A stretch of 64,000 bases of DNA from Bugulina stolonifera (taxonomy: Eukaryota > Bryozoa > Gymnolaemata > Cheilostomatida > Bugulidae). Under the pieces are notes generated by a model. It did not search any database and was not told the origin of the DNA. It saw nothing but the letters and a program-made list of their open reading frames with translations. The translations under genes and the position numbers were made by a program. Of this stretch, positions 46,552 to 59,100 are shown one piece after another (the stretch's first letter is position 1; each line of letters starts with the position of its first letter). Where the stretch lies: assembly GCA_935421135.1 (NCBI GenBank), contig OW285195.1, forward strand, positions 1,984,001 to 2,048,000. Reading direction: 5' to 3'.

Positions 46552-49143
46552 ATGGCAGAGTGTGACTTTTTAGTACCTAGACCTATACAGGATGGAGCTG
46601 ATCTATCCAATGAGTGGCTCAGATTTGCTGAAGAATTCCAACTATACCTAACAGCTGCTGAAAAGGAAGACAAGAATGACAAGGTAAAAATAGCCATTCT
46701 TCTCAGGTGCATAGGTCCTAGAGGTGTTGACATTTTTAAGAGCTTAAAGTTCAGTGGATCAAAGAATAAGGATTGTTATAAAGATGTCATCAGCCAATTC
46801 CAAGCTTTCTGTGTCAAGTCTAGCAACAAGATTATTAAAAGACATCAGCTTTTGTCAACAAAGCAGGGATGCATGACCATTGATGAATACATCAACTCTC
46901 TACACAAAATAGCAAGAGAGTGCAAACTGGATCAGATGTATGATGACTTCATGCTACAAGCACTACTGCTGGGAGTCAATGATGAACAGGTTAGAAGAAA
47001 ACTGCTAGAAACTGATGAGCTTGAATTGGATGACGCCATCAGGAAATGCAGAATCTCAGAAACAACCCAAGCAGACATGAGGACTATCAAAGCAGAACCT
47101 GCTGATGAGTCAGTTCATGCACTAATGTTCAAAGGTAGACAAAACAAGCTTAACAAGAACAAACAAAGTGGTGATACTGACAATGAAACACCAGCAAGCA
47201 AACACGAATCCAAAGCAACATGTGGCAACTGTGGCGCATCACATCGACCTCGACAGTGCCCAGCCTACGGACAGAAATGCCACGGCTGTGGGAAATACAA
47301 CCATTACAAAAAACTATGCAGATCTAAACGAAAGATCAACCAGATAACATATGAGGGTTCGGAGAGTGATTCAGAGATGTCGCTTATGTGTGTGCAGGTA
47401 ATCAGGTCCAACAGAAAACTGCTCTGTAACATACAGACAACAGCTGATCAAACACAATGCAACATACAATATCAATTGGACACAGGTGCATCATGCAACA
47501 TATTTAATTATCGAGACTACTGCACACTCAGAAAACCACGCATGACCAATAACAGACCATACCTTCAGCTGTTTGATGGTTCCAAGACTAGATCACTAGG
47601 GCAATGTCAAGTGTTAATGAATGGAAAGCTATTCAAACTTTTTGTGTTGAAAACATCTAATCTCAGCGTGCTCTCTGTAGACACATGTTTAGAGCTTGGT
47701 CTACTATCCATCAAACAGGAGTGGGTGAATCTTGTCAGTGCTACACCGAGCGTGGAAGACTTGGCTGAGCAATACCAAGATATATTTAAAGGCGCCGGAT
47801 GCCTACCTGGCGAATATCACATAGAGCTTGATAAAGATTCCATACCCAGAAAGAATCACAACCGCAAGGTACCAGTATCTATGCTTACTGACTTAAAGAA
47901 GAAACTGAAAAGTTTGGAACAGCAGCAAATATGTCAGAAAGTTGATTATCCAACAGATTGGATCAAAAACATGGTCTCCGTAAGAAAACCAAACGGAAAC
48001 CTTAGAGTATGTCTAGACCCTTCGAACTTAAACAAAGTGATCAAGAGAAACCATTTTCCAATGCCAACACTAGATGATGTGTTAGTAGAACTCAGAGATG
48101 CCAAAGTATTTTCCCTCTGTGACGCAAAAGACGGTTTTCTTCAAGTCAAGCTAGACCAGGAGTCAAGTGATTTAACAACATTCTGGACGCCATTCGGGAA
48201 GTACAAATGGTTGAGAATGCCTTTTGGATTGGTATCTAGCAGTGAAGAATTCCAAAGGAGGCTTTCAGAAGCCCTTGATGGTTTGAAAGGGGTTACTGTA
48301 GTAGCCGATGATATACTGATATATGGAAAAGGTGATGACAAAGAAGCCGCCATGCAAGACCACAATGAGAACCTAGAGAAACTTTTTGCTAGGGCACTAG
48401 ATGTCAACCTGAAACTTAACAGAGAAAAATGCCGTTTCTTGCTCACTGAACTCCCATACATAGGTCACATCATTTCAGCAAATGGCGTGAAGCCCGATCC
48501 AAAGAAAGTCAGTGCAATCAAGAACATGAAAGCCCCAACAGACAGTGATGGGGTAAGAAGGTTTCTTGGACATGTCAATTATGTCTCCAAATTTGTTCCT
48601 AACTGTTCTGCAGAGAGTGAACCACTACGGAGACTAGTAAATGCCAGCAATAAGGATTTCGTATGGGCTCAAGACCAAGAGAATGCCTTCAAGAAGCTGA
48701 AAGAGCTGATCACAGCTGAGACAACACTGCAGTACTTTACAGTAAATGAGCCAATAACGGTACAAACTGATGCAAGTACTGATGGTCTGGGTGCAGTCTT
48801 ACTACAGGCTGATAGACCTGTATGCTATGCCTCTCGAAGTCTCACTCCTAGTGAGCAAAACTACACACCAATAGAACTGGAGCTCCTGGCCATCGTATAT
48901 GCAATGCAGAAGTTTGACCAATATGTGTTTGGCAACAAAGAACTCACGGTGCAAACAGACCATGAACCACTTGAATCTATCATGAAGAAAACTCTACTAA
49001 AAGCACCCAAGCGTCTGCAATCATTGATGCTAGCCCTACAGCGATATCCCATGAAAGTCGAATACCGACCTGGTAAGCTCCAAATTACCGCAGATATTGG
49101 CACGAAGCCCAGTGGATCAAGCCCAGGGAGGTGTTCTCGATGA
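46552..49143 (+). pseudogene. gag-pol: Element F gag-pol, to the end of RNase H
   Basis: The ATG is 21 bases after the LTR. Gag has helical NEWLRFAEEFQLYLTAAEKED and CMTIDEYINSLHKIARECKL, then zinc knuckles (CGNCGASHRPRQC, CHGCGKYNHYKKLC). Protease has YQLDTGASCNIF. RT has RVCLDPSNLN, FSLCDAKDGFLQ, WLRMPFGLVSS, the active site VVADDILIYG (ADD in place of the usual x-DD) and IGHIISANGVKPDP. RNase H has QTDASTDGLGAVL and IELELLAIVYAMQKFD. Gag and Pol are one uninterrupted frame, unlike D. It ends where ADIG... should continue in the LSR-type boundary motif; integrase follows one frame over. Confidence 0.92.
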
Positions 49144-49912
49144 GCAAATTTTCCAGATAGCACCATTCCTCTCTGACCTGGCAATGTCTAATCCTCGTAA
49201 TGAAGCCTATGTGTCAGATAACACATACACAGCAGTACAAATTGCATCTCGAGATGACAAAGAAATGAATATCCTCGGAGAACTTGTAATGAAAGGCTGG
49301 CCAACTAAGCCGGCTGACGTTCCAGAGAAAGCAAAGCCTTACTTCACATTCCGTGATGAGCTAGCCATACAGGATGGTATAATTTACAAAGGACATAGGA
49401 TGGTTATTCCGCAGACATACAGACAGCAAATTCTAAAGAAATTGCATCTCAGCCACCAAGGGATAGCAGCAACCCTACGTAGAGCTCGGGGAACAGTTTT
49501 TTGGCCAGCAATGTCGGAAGACATTCGTACGCATATCGAAAAATGCGTCACATGTGCTCTAGATGCTCCCTTACAACAGAAGGAGACTCTGCAAAATCAT
49601 GATATTTCTAACAAGCCCTGGAGCAAAGTTGGGATGGACATTTTGACACACAAGAGTAAATGTTACCTAATAATAGTGGATTACCTCACTGACTTCTTTG
49701 AATGTGAGCTCCTGAACCACACCACAGCACAAGGTGTAATCAGAGCCTGCAAGAAGACCTTTGCTCGATATGGTATACCGGTAGTAGTACAGACAGACAA
49801 TGGCCCACAATTCACTGCTGCGGAATTTGTATCTTTCTCTCAAGAATGTTTCAGCACACCACCAGCTCTCCAGGACACCAGCAGTCAAATGGAAAAGCAG
49901 AGGCAGGGGTGA
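49097..49912 (+). pseudogene. pol: Element F integrase, first part
   Basis: Zinc-binding region HLSHQGIAATLRRARGTVFWP...CVTCAL, first Asp (VGMDILTH) and second Asp (QTDNGPQFT). The frame shifts before the Glu. Confidence 0.88.
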
Positions 49913-50553
49913 AAATAATTAAGCGGATTATGAGGAGAGCATCAGATCCCTACTTGGCTTTACTAGAATACAGAAATACACCAACAGTTGGAATGACCAC
50001 AAGCCCCGCAGAAAGAATGTTTGGAAGGTCAACTAGATCCATACTACCAACCATGACTGTAATAAATGATCGATCAATAGCTCCTGAGATTATGCTAAGA
50101 GAAAAGATGAAGAAGAAGTTCACTAGCCAGACTCACTATAACAAAACAGCTAGAGACATGAAACCATTGTCACTTGGCTCCCCTGTACTTCTTCGTAACT
50201 TCAATACCTCCAAAGACAAATGGAATAAATGGCTGACTGGAAAGATAGTTGAACAGCTGTCAGATCGCTCCTATGCCATACTAAATGAGGAAACGGGCAA
50301 CATAGTCAGACGAAATCGTGCTGATCTGCGAGAACATGTCAATGAGAAACAAGTTGAGTCTTCTCCTCAACCAATGACTTGCAATGGGGATACGCAGACT
50401 TGTATCAGCAGCCCTGATGTTACCTCTCAAGAAAATGCGGAGGCAAACACAAATGAGCCCGAACTAGTCGCAGATGAAACCCCACAACCTATCCGACGAA
50501 GCACACGGCATAGAACTGCCCCAGCCAAATATAAAGACTTTATGATGTACTAG
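49846..50553 (+). pseudogene. pol: Element F integrase, C-terminal part
   Basis: Carries the catalytic Glu (HQQSNGKAEAGVKIIKR), EYRNTPTVGMTTSPAERMF, a DKWNKWLTGKIVEQLSDRSY C-terminal domain and a basic RRSTRHRTAPAKY end. Confidence 0.86.
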
Positions 50554-50697
50554 CCTTACCATAACTTATATTATAATTGACAATGTTGTGGTTCAGTTTA
50601 ACAGATGTAATTTCATGTCATTACAATTTAATTTGGTTTCTTTCTTTTTTTTATATGCCTAGTCCGTTTTTTAACTTTATTGTAAAGGGGATGTTTA

Positions 50698-50828
50698 TGT
50701 CAGGCTTTCTAGATTATTATACATGTAGCTTGTTTTTGACTAAGCATTACTATGATAAGCTTCTGAGCTATAAGACATTACTTGATTAAAAAAAAAAGAG
50801 ACACATTACATGATACAAAACATAAACA
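50698..50828 (+). repeat. Element F 3' LTR
   Basis: 131 bp, about 98% identical to the 5' copy; preceded by the purine run AAAGGGGA at 50685-50691. Confidence 0.93.
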
Positions 50829-51406
50829 TCCAATTGGATGAACATTTAACCTTTCGCTCTCATATTGAGACTGTTGCCCAAAAAGTCAATTTCTTGGTCA
50901 TGATGCTTAGACATTTATCAAAATACCTTGACCAGAAAACCCTGATAAACATTTACTACACTTTTATATATCCCCACCTTTTATATGGTTTGGAGTTTTG
51001 GGGACATGCCTGTGAGGGGACAATTTCTCAAATCCTGGTGTGTCAAAAAAAAGCTTTGAGGGTGATCTTTAAACAAAAACCTTTTTCATCGGTGTCAACC
51101 AAGTTTCTTGAATCCAAAATAATGCCGATAAAGACGCTATTCAAATACCGTCTTATAATTTTCACTTACAATATCTTTAAGACAGATGAAAAGCTTTTAA
51201 ATTCTCTAGTAATAACCCATAACTTTAATACTAGAAATAAAAGTAAACTTTTGAAACAGCCAAAAACTAGAACTAACAGGGGGAGGAGATCGGTGTACTA
51301 TGCCGGTATTGAGCTTGTTTCTAGCTATGCCTTGGACATCCTTGACCTCCCTCCCAGGGCTTTTGCGGCGGCTTTGGCGTCTCGTCTCTGGGGGGCGGGA
51401 GTGTGA
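50829..51406 (+). pseudogene. LINE H C-terminal domain
   Basis: Continues after gypsy F with LDEHLTFRSHIETVAQKVN, YPHLLYGLEFWG, QKKALRVIF and a basic region with NTRNKSKLLKQPKT, the usual post-RT region of this LINE group, ending at a TGA. One base (or four) is missing at the F junction, so the frame does not rejoin perfectly. Confidence 0.85.
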
Positions 51407-51593
51407 GCACTGTGGGGTGTCTGGGGGCGAGGTGGGTGCTTCCCCTCGGCACAGGTACACTTGAGCAGGGATTGCCTCGACTCTAGTCTCGGACTATCTG
51501 GCTTCCCTTTTGTGCAATTTTATACATGCCTACGCTTTTACTATAATTTATTGTTGTTATTGATAAGCAATAAACTCAATAATAATAATAATA
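51407..51593 (+). other. LINE H 3' UTR and tail
   Basis: GC-rich 3' UTR, then GCAATAAACTC and five to six AAT repeats, ending where the minisatellite resumes. Confidence 0.75.
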
Positions 51594-52035
51594 ATGTACT
51601 CTATACTCAAGGTAAGTACATGTAATCTATACTCAAGGTAAGTACATGTTATCTATACTCTAGGTAAGTACATGCACTCTATACTCAAGGTAAGTACATG
51701 TACTCTATACTCAAGGTAAGTACATGCACTCTATACTCAAGGTAAGTACATGCACTCTATACTCGAGGTAAGTACATGTACTCTATACTCAAGATAAGTA
51801 CATGCACTCTATACTCAAGGTAAGTACATGCACTCTATACTCGAGGTAAGTACATGTACTCTATACTCAAGGTAAGTACATGCACTCTATACTCAAGGTA
51901 AGTACATGCACTCTATACTCAAGGTAAGTACATGCACTCTATACTCAAGGTAAGTACATGCACTCTATACTCAAGGTAAGTACATGCACTCTATACTCAA
52001 GGTAAGTACATGTACTCTGTACTCAGTAGGTAAGT
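51594..52035 (+). repeat. 26-bp minisatellite, right half (about 17 copies)
   Basis: Continues the array of 34812-35985 in the same orientation after the LINE's AAT tail. Confidence 0.95.
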
Positions 52036-52926
52036 ACTGGTACTCAATGCTATAAAACAGTTGCAATACACATGATAAATACATTATATACAGTACTGTG
52101 TGCATCATATAGTGCATTATACAGGTTGTACAACATTATACTGCAAATACTACACACAGTACGTAAACATAATAACATCGCCACAATATAATAGTAAGTA
52201 ACTTACCTCAAGTATAGCATATACTCGGAATTTGAATATATACAAGTGCATTCACAGCGTTCACTTCTAGGCACATGAGTTCCATTACGGTGATAATAAC
52301 AATAAGATAGCATGTGACTGTATGTCGCTGTATGATATCATTCTGAATTGTATATGGCATTCACGATGTTTTATTTTGTATGCCCTTTTACTTTACTATT
52401 TCACTAATGCCTTTGCAATTGTCGTGTATATTCATGTACCATGTTAGTTTTTCCTGGGACTAACTGCTATACTTTGTATAACTATGATGATACCTATTGG
52501 CCTGAGACTGACTTGAACGTACTGGTTAACTTTTTGAATTTGAACCAGAACTAACTTTCATCACATATACACATATACTCACTGGTCACCACTCACTGGC
52601 CACCACTCAGTGGTCACCACTCACTGGTACTGCATACTGAATAGGACTGTGATGAGCCAAGTTGATTTACACTGTACTACTAGTTATGTTTATGTCATCC
52701 CCAGCCACAGTTGACTGTACATTGTATGTCAGTATGTACATGCAGAATATAACACTAATGATTGTACTAATAAAAAGGTTACTATGGCTAATGGTACATG
52801 GTAGAATAACTCCAGGCTTTATTTTCAGCTGAAAGTATAAATACATAATTTTATAATATAAAAGTATGCAGTGTATCAACAGTATAATAATATTTTGAAC
52901 ATGATAGTAGGTGGGATAGTAACTAA
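52036..52926. other. Non-coding gap between minisatellite and LAS1-like gene
   Basis: Holds a short run of CACTCACTGGTCACCA-type repeats at about 52577-52634 and otherwise AT-rich sequence. No gene seen. Confidence 0.35.
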
Positions 52927-53129
52927 CTATAATACTGTTACTAGCTCATTTCTCACAGTGTCAAACTGGGAGACTGTCCAGAGTTGTTCCCCCTTGTCTG
53001 CTATAGTCTCATCACCACAGTCCATACTATCACACACAGTGCCGTGAGAAGGGGTGGGTTCATCGCATCCCTCACCCTCTTGAAGAAGTACGGGTAGCGC
53101 TCCTAGGGCTAAGCTAGCCCAATCTATGT
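52927..53129 (-). CDS. LAS1L: LAS1-like terminal exon l
   Basis: Completes the WQLANDIDW...LGALP motif and runs 66 codons to TAG at 52927-52929; the tail is acidic. Confidence 0.85.
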
Positions 53130-56100
53130 CTGTAACAATACATATCAGAATACACACTGTCCTCTCAGTGGGCTTTTGTAGAGATGATAACAGATGCTCT
53201 GATCCACATGTACATCTATTAGTCAGTACACACATATAGGGTCAGCTGACTCTATTACTGTCACTAAGCTCATTGTTTGGGATTCAAAGGTTGTCAGGCA
53301 TTACTAAAAATAACACCATGGAAGCACCTGCAGCTGTCAATTAGGTAAGATAGGGAAAGGAACAAGAACTTACCATTTGCTAACTGCCAGACTCTGTCAG
53401 GAGTAACTAGTACTGAGGGGTGAGTATCACTACTAGTAGAGGAGTTCAGTTGTACGTCTGCCAGTCTATAAACTCTATCTTCACTGTCTGCGCTGCTTCG
53501 TCTACTTTTTTCCAAACTGTCGTTAGTGCAACCTTGACCTTGATAAATACTGACGAGCCGAGTCAGCTCACTGCTACTCTGCATGTTGAGTAGCTTAAGT
53601 AATCTACAAGTAGTAGTACTGTGTATATACATGTATAGCATATAAGATACATGTAGTAGTACTGTATATACATGTATAACATATAAGATACACGTAGTAG
53701 TACTGTATATACATGTATAACATAATATAAGATACATGTAGTAGTACTGTATATACATGTATAACATATAAGATACATGTAGTAGTACTGTATATACATG
53801 TATAACATATAAGATACATGTAGTAGTACTGTGTATATACATGTATAACATATAAGATACATGTAGTAGTACTGTATATACATGTATAACATATAAGATA
53901 CATGTAGTAGTACTGTATATACATGTATAACATATAAGATACATGTAGTAGTACTGTGTATATACATGTATAACATATAAGATACAGTCATGTAGTAGTA
54001 CTGTGTATATACATGTATAACATATAAGATACACGTAGTAGTACTGTATATACATGTATAACATAATATAAGATACATGTAGTAGTACTGTATATACATG
54101 TATAACATAATATAAGATACATGTAGTAGTACTGTATATACATGTATAACATATAAGATACATGTAGTAGTACTGTATATACATGTATAACATATAAGAT
54201 ACATGTAGTAGTACTGTGTATATACATGTATAACATATAAGATACATGTAGTAGTACTGTATATACATGTATAACATATAAGATACATGTAGTAGTACTG
54301 TATATACATGTATAACATATAAGATACAGTCATGTAGTAGTACTGTGTATATACATGTATAACATAATATAAGATACATGTAGTAGTACTGTATATACAT
54401 GTATAACATATAAGATACATGTAGTAGTACTGTGTATATACATGTATAACATATAAGATACATGTAGTAGTACTGTATATACATGTATAACATATAAGAT
54501 ACATGTAGTAGTACTGTATATACATGTATAACATAATATAAGATACATGTAGTAGTACTGTATATACATGTATAACATATAAGATACATGTAGTAGTACT
54601 GTATATACATGTATAACATATAAGATACATGTAGTAGTACTGTGTATATACATGTATAACATATAAGATACATGTAGTAGTACTGTATATACATGTATAA
54701 CATATAAGATACATGTAGTAGTACTGTATATACATGTATAACATATAAGATACATGTAGTAGTACTGTATATACATGTATAACATATAAGATACATGTAG
54801 TAGTACTGTATATACATGTATAACATAATATAAGATACATGTAGTAGTACTGTATATACATGTATAACATATAAGATACACGTAGTAGTACTGTATATAC
54901 ATGTATAACATATAAGATACATGTAGTAGTACTGTATATACATGTATAACATAATATAAGATACATGTAGTAGTACTGTATATACATGTATAACATATAA
55001 GATACATGTAGTAGTACTGTATATACATGTATAACATATAAGATACATGTAGTAGTACTGTATATACATGTATAACATATAAGATACATGTAGTAGTACT
55101 GTATATACATGTATAACATATAAGATACATGTAGTAGTACTGTATATACATGTATAACATATAAGATAAAGTAATTGTGTTTAACATAGGCCGAGCTTTC
55201 ACCTGTTAGCAGCTGATGATAGGCTGGGATATAGGAGAAACCTCTTCACCAGTTGAGCACCCAACCCATTCTCATCATCATAAGACCCTGAGTCTACATG
55301 AATATATATGAGTCGGGTGGATAAGTACACAGTCTACAGTGCAGTATGCAGTGTATATGTACACACACACGCACACTATCACGCACACACACTATCACGC
55401 ACACACACTATCACGCACACACACTATCACATGACTAGTTACTGACAGCAGTTAGACAGTAGTTGCACAGTCTCTCAATATTAAATTCTTCAGCATCACA
55501 TTGTGACAGTGATAATAGTAGCAATGAGTCATGTGACCTTTATAGCTAATAGTCATGTGACCTATAGCTAATAGTCATGTGACCTATAGCTAATGGTCAT
55601 GTGACCTATAGCTAATAGTCATGTGACCTATAGCTAATAGTCATGTGACCTATAGCTAATGGTCATGTGACCTATAGCTAATGGTCATGTGACCTATAGC
55701 TAATGGTCATGTGACCTATAGCTAATGGTCATGTGACCTATAGCTAATAGTCATGTGACCTATAGCTAATAGTCATGTGACCTATAGCTAATAGTCATGT
55801 GACCTATAGCTAATAGTCATGTGACCTATAGCTAATAGTCATGTGACCTATAGCTAATAGTCATGTGACCTATAGCTAATAGTCATGTGACCTATAGCTA
55901 ATAGTCATGTGACCTATAGCTAATGGTCATGTGACCTATAGCTAATGGTCATGTGACCTATAGCTAATAGTCATGTGACCTATAGCTAATGGTCATGTGA
56001 CCTATAGCTAATAGTCATGTGACCTATAGCTAATAGTCATGTACACGTGTTCAATACTATAGATCAAGAGTACAACATGTACCTGCCGAATGGTATAATA

Positions 56101-59100
56101 GTGACACAAGGTATATGAATGATATTATCTACAGTGATACTCGGTAGATACATGGCAATCAGAGGGTGAGTAACAAGGGCTAACTTATACTCACAGAAGG
56201 AGAGAAAGTGAAGTATCCACACAGCACATGATTGTCTGTCAGAAGTAGGTGTGTCTAGACGTGCTAATAGTCCCCTGATGATGAGATCCTGCATACCACA
56301 TTTACGTATCGTTTCTCTGACAGGGGAGGTCAACTCCAGTGTGGTAGATGGTAGTTTATATACAGCCACATCTATTTAGTGTATAGTAGAGTATATTTAG
56401 TGTATAGTAGAGTATATTTAGTGTATAGTAGAGTATATTTAGTGTATAGTAGAGTATATTTAGTGTATAGTAGAGTATATTTAGTGTATAGTAGAGTATA
56501 TGCATTGTATAGTATAATACATGTACACTGTATATACAGAGCATATACAGCATAGAGCAGAGTACAAAACGTGCGCATTATAGTTAGTAGTATGATCATG
56601 TATATAGTTACTGTATATGCAATGTAATATGATACTCACCATCAACTTGACTGGACTGTAAGCACTCTAACAAGTAGTTGATGACTTCATCAATCACCGT
56701 GGATACACATATACATCTAGATAACAGACATTAGAGCACCATCATAGTACAGCCAGAGTAGACAATATATTGAATACAGTGTAGATGTACTAGTCAGTAT
56801 AGACTAGAGAGCAGAGTATAGACTAGAGAGCAGAGTATAGACTAGAGGGCAGAGTATAGACTAGAGATCAGAGTATAGACTAGAGATCAGAGTATAGACT
56901 AGAGAGTAGAGTATAGATTAGAGAGCAGAGTATAGACTAGAGAGTAGAGTATAGATTAGAGAACAGAGTATAGACTAGAGAGTAGAATATAGATTAGAGA
57001 GCAGAGTATAGATTAGAGAGTAGAGTCTAGATTAGAGAGTAGAGTATAGATTAGAAAGTAGAGTATAGATTAGAGAGTAGTATAGATTAGAGAGTAGAGT
57101 ATAGATTAGAGAGTAGAGTATAGATTAGAAAGTAGAGTATAGATTAGAGAGTAGTATAGATTAGAGAGTAGAGTATAGATTAGAGAGTAGAGTATAGATT
57201 AGAAAGTAGAGTCTAGATTAGAGAGTAGAGTCTAGATTAGAGAGTAGAGTATAGATTAGAAAGTAGAGTATAGATTAGAGAGTAGTATAGATTAGAGAGT
57301 AGAGTATAGATTAGAGAGTAGAGTATAGATTAGAAAGTAGAGTATAGATTAGAGAGTAGTATAGATTAGAGAGTAGAGTATAGATTAGAGAGTAGAGTAT
57401 AGATTAGAAAGTAGAGTCTAGATTAGAGAGTAGAGTCTAGATTAGAGAGTAGAGTATAGATTAGAAAGTAGAGTATAGATTAGAGAGTAGTATAGATTAG
57501 AGAGTAGAGTATAGATTAGAAAGTAAAGTATAGATTAGAAAGTAGAGTGCAGATTAGAGAGTGGAGTATAGATTAGAGAGTAGTATAGATTAGAGAGTAG
57601 AGTATAGATTAGAAAGTAAAGTATAGATTAGAAAGTAGAGTGCAGATTAGAGAGTGGAGTATAGATTAGAGAGCAGAGTATAGAAAATTATAATGGAGGA
57701 GCAAAATAAGATGGAGTATGTATTGTAAATGCAGGTGAGCATGGAATAGCAAATAGTACTCACTTTCTGAATGAAAATAGTTTCTTCAATCCGTCTCTCC
57801 TTTCATCTTGCTACAGAAATACCAAAGTAAGCTGAATACAAAACTGTTTAGCGAATAGCACACATGCTTTGATTACGGAGTAACACAGGAATATGCCCAC
57901 CTTGGTTGTGTACGTGATATCCTGTGGTAATACAATGTATATATCTATATAGCCCAAGGATGAATACTTTTTACGCACGTACCGTGAAGTGGGTGCCATG
58001 TAACACACCCCTAATCTGACTATGTAGCTCTTCCAATGATGGTCTCTCCACTCTATTAGTCTCGACGAGCCAAAAGTTATCCTACAGAAACATAATTACT
58101 GGTTACCCCTGTCTGTCTCTCCGTTTGTTGATAGTCGGTGTGTGCAACAATCATAGAGAGAATATCGTAGGTATGCTGACAATGCATTGCCATTTGAATC
58201 ACCAAACAATGCTTATATCAATTCTACTACTTGTCTAGCATTTACACAGTCATGTCTAGCACTTACACAGTCATGTCTAGCACTCACACAGTCATGTCTA
58301 GCATTTACACAGTCATGTCTAGCTCTTACACAGTCATGTCTAGCATTTACACAATCATGTCTAGCACTTACACAGTCATGTCTAGCACTTACACAGTCAT
58401 GTCTAGCATTTACACAGTCATGTCTAGCATTTACACAGTCATGTCTAGCACTTACACAGTCATGTCTAGCACTTAAACAGTCATGTCTAGCACTTACACA
58501 GTCGTGTCTAGCACTTACACAGTCGTGTCTAGCACTTACACAGTCATGTCTAGCATTTACACAGTCATGTCTAGCACTTACACAGTCGCGTCTAGCACTT
58601 ACACAGTCGTGTCTAGCATTTACACAGTCATGTCTAGCATTTACAGTCGTGTCTAGCACTTACACAGTCATGTCTAGCACTTACACAGTCGTGTCTAGCA
58701 CTTAAACAGTCGTGTCTAGTACTTACACATTCGTGTCTAGCACTTACACAGTCGTGTCTAGCACTTACACAGTCATGTCTAGCACTTAAACAGTCATGTC
58801 TAGCACTTACAGTTATGTCCAGCACTTAAACAGTCGTGTCTAGCACTTACACAGTCATGTCTAGCATTTACACAGTCATGTCTAGCACTTACACAGTCGT
58901 GTCTAGCACTTACACAGTTATGTCTAGCACTTACAGTCATATCCAGCACTTAAACAGTCATGTCTAGCACTTACACAGTCGTGTCTAGCACTTACACAGT
59001 CGTGTCTAGCATTTACACAGTCATGTCTAGCATTTACAGTCGTGTCTAGCACTTACAGTCATGTCTAGCACTTACACAGTCGTGTCTAGCACTTACACAG

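Larger units (their letters stand above)
46400..50828 (+). mobile_element. Ty3/gypsy element F, inserted in LINE H
   Basis: 4.4 kb with paired 131-bp LTRs (three differences), a primer-binding site, a gag-pol ORF and a polypurine tract. Flanks TCTTA and TCCAA do not match, so there is no visible target duplication; one or more LINE bases seem lost at the right edge. Two frameshifts in the integrase half make it defective. Confidence 0.92.
35986..51593 (+). mobile_element. LINE H (APE-type non-LTR retrotransposon), 5'-truncated
   Basis: Without its two gypsy inserts the element is about 2.9 kb: endonuclease, reverse transcriptase, C-terminal domain and a 3' tail of AATAAACTC followed by (AAT)n. 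The 5' end is cut inside the endonuclease, as is usual for LINE insertions. Target duplications cannot be judged because the target is a tandem repeat. The RT resembles the Jockey/CR1/I groups. Confidence 0.92.

Noticed and set aside
53294..55202. Several ORFs of 80-590 codons on the minus strand
   Set aside because: They translate the 41-bp minisatellite; only the part inside 53374-53573 is a real exon.
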